Positions 62,861 through 64,000 of a DNA stretch of 64,000 bases are shown here, piece after piece. The first letter of the stretch is position 1, and every line of letters starts with the position of its first letter. The stretch covers positions 2,108,001 to 2,172,000 of the forward strand of contig JAUTDP010000004.1 in assembly GCA_033439795.1 (NCBI GenBank), given 5' to 3'. The notes under the pieces are model-generated. The model was not told the DNA's origin. It did not search any database and saw only the letters and a program-made list of their open reading frames with translations. Origin of the DNA: Sordaria brevicollis. Its lineage: Eukaryota; Ascomycota; Sordariomycetes; Sordariales; Sordariaceae. A program made the translations under genes and the position numbers.

Positions 62861-64000
62861 GGCTTGATCGTGACTTGAATGAATTTGGTGATGACAGCTT
62901 TGGAGAAAGTTCTACTCTGAAGCAAATGAATGAACCCAGATGAAGGAGGAAAAGATTTGAAGTGAAAAAGTGTTCTTCAAGTGATCTACACTCATCTCGT
63001 GAGGAGAGAGGGGTTCAATCCTACACTACTTATCCACGGAGAGAGCATCAGGGATCCTCGGAAGCCAGAAAGTCAACAATTCGTTATCGGCGACAACCCC
63101 AAAAGCTGGCCTTCGGTTACGTGCCGAGATCCCGCCCGGACAGGACGATCGGAGTGTCCGTGTCGGAGTCGGAGCTCTCTGATGGTTTGAAGATATCGCC
63201 TCGGTCCATCTCTTCGCCCGGCGGTTGAATGAACTTCCTCCGGTGTTTGGGAGACTGTGATTGCCACTGTTCGAGGTTGGCCTCTTTGCAACTCCGACTC
63301 CCTTGTCAGATTTATGGTCATTTTGGTCTTGCGCTTTGGTATTGCGAAGCACCATGGCACTAACAGCTGACGCCCAGAGCTACACAGCATTCTGATAGTC
63401 ACCAGGTACTTCTGCATCAGCCAAGTCCCTATGTTGAACTCCCATTGGCTCAAACACCCTCTACCCCAAACCTGTCCCTCAACACCATCAAAGGGCTCAC
63501 AAACTCCGACACCCCTGCCCCCAATGCGACGCCATCTTCTTTGACATCTCCACAGACGTCACCGGCTTGACTTCCTTCCTCCAACTTCATTGGTTTTTCA
63601 AGAAATTTTCTTTCACACAATCATCCACACCGTCGACCCAGCCCTTTGGGTTTTATCGCCATATGCTGATCCCATGTGCCGGAGCAAGACCGCGAGACAA
63701 CAGCGAAAGCGAGAAGATCCATCTATCCCTACCCCGGATTTGTCGTGAGCTGTTTGAGCGATTAAACGTGGGGTCTGGGGAATCGGGAATGGGGATGGTT
63801 GCAACCTCGAGCGGAGTTTCTGGGGGTGAGATCCTGGGGTCTTGCTCCGACACTGCGGTCGGTCAACGGTTTTTTTGTTTTGCTAGTCTCCATGACATGA
63901 CAAGCGACTGCGAGAAGCCATTTGACTTCCTACCGTAGACTCGACACCGGAAGTTCACCAAAATGCAGTTCCCTCCATTACTTCATTGCCATAGAGGTAT
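62861..64000. other. Upstream region of the GH13 gene, no supported gene
   Basis: Normal-composition DNA that should contain the GH13 promoter. Overlapping short open frames occur on both strands at 62962-63453 and 63567-63938. None has a recognisable motif, and none is clearly better than its antisense rivals. I did not find a convincing regulator site. Confidence 0.5.

Noticed and set aside
62076..62925. Several open frames overlapping the GH13 gene on both strands
   Set aside because: Shadow frames of a GC-rich coding region that has complete GH13 catalytic motifs.

Overview
The window reads as a filamentous ascomycete (Pezizomycotina) chromosome. Three things point there: an intronless GH13 maltase-type gene, a RING-protein gene with a short fungal intron (GTATGT donor, CTAAT branch-like motif, TACAG acceptor), and long AT-rich tracts where CpA/TpG are scarce and TpA abounds. 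The last is the signature of repeat-induced point mutation (RIP). No prokaryotic features, CRISPR arrays or rRNA genes were seen. Gene-quality DNA is confined to 5862-7717 and 57067-64000.

Layout. (1) 1-5861: a RIP-degraded Ty1/Copia retrotransposon on the minus strand, its 3' LTR cut by the window start. (2) 5862-7717: normal-composition DNA with no convincing gene. (3) 7718-57058: one 49.3-kb nested block. Its outer frame is a hAT DNA transposon (22-bp terminal inverted repeats with one mismatch, 8-bp target duplication, hAT transposase relics). It was opened by two retroelements. The first is Gypsy A (8876-39038), which holds Gypsy B (12570-33727); B in turn holds a microsatellite-rich insert (16397-18116), chromovirus C (18233-25502) and a small un-mutated MITE-like insert (26900-27505). 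The second is Gypsy E (40270-56023), which holds Gypsy F (40510-48339) inside its own left LTR. B, C, E and F each show equal-length LTR pairs and perfect 5-bp target duplications. A has equal-length 208-bp LTRs but no clean duplication. (4) 57059-64000: a broken RING-finger gene, a degenerate fragment of the same family, and an intact GH13 alpha-glucosidase on the minus strand.

Functionally only the GH13 gene looks intact: a cytosolic maltase/oligo-1,6-glucosidase. All transposon coding regions are riddled with stops and presumably dead heterochromatin. Removing the nested elements leaves about 3.4 kb of hAT sequence, the size of an autonomous hAT, and rejoins the flanks at the 8-bp duplication. 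In every LTR element, and at the hAT ends, the outer edges are nearly clean while the inner edges are heavily mutated, so the RIP gradient itself records element boundaries.
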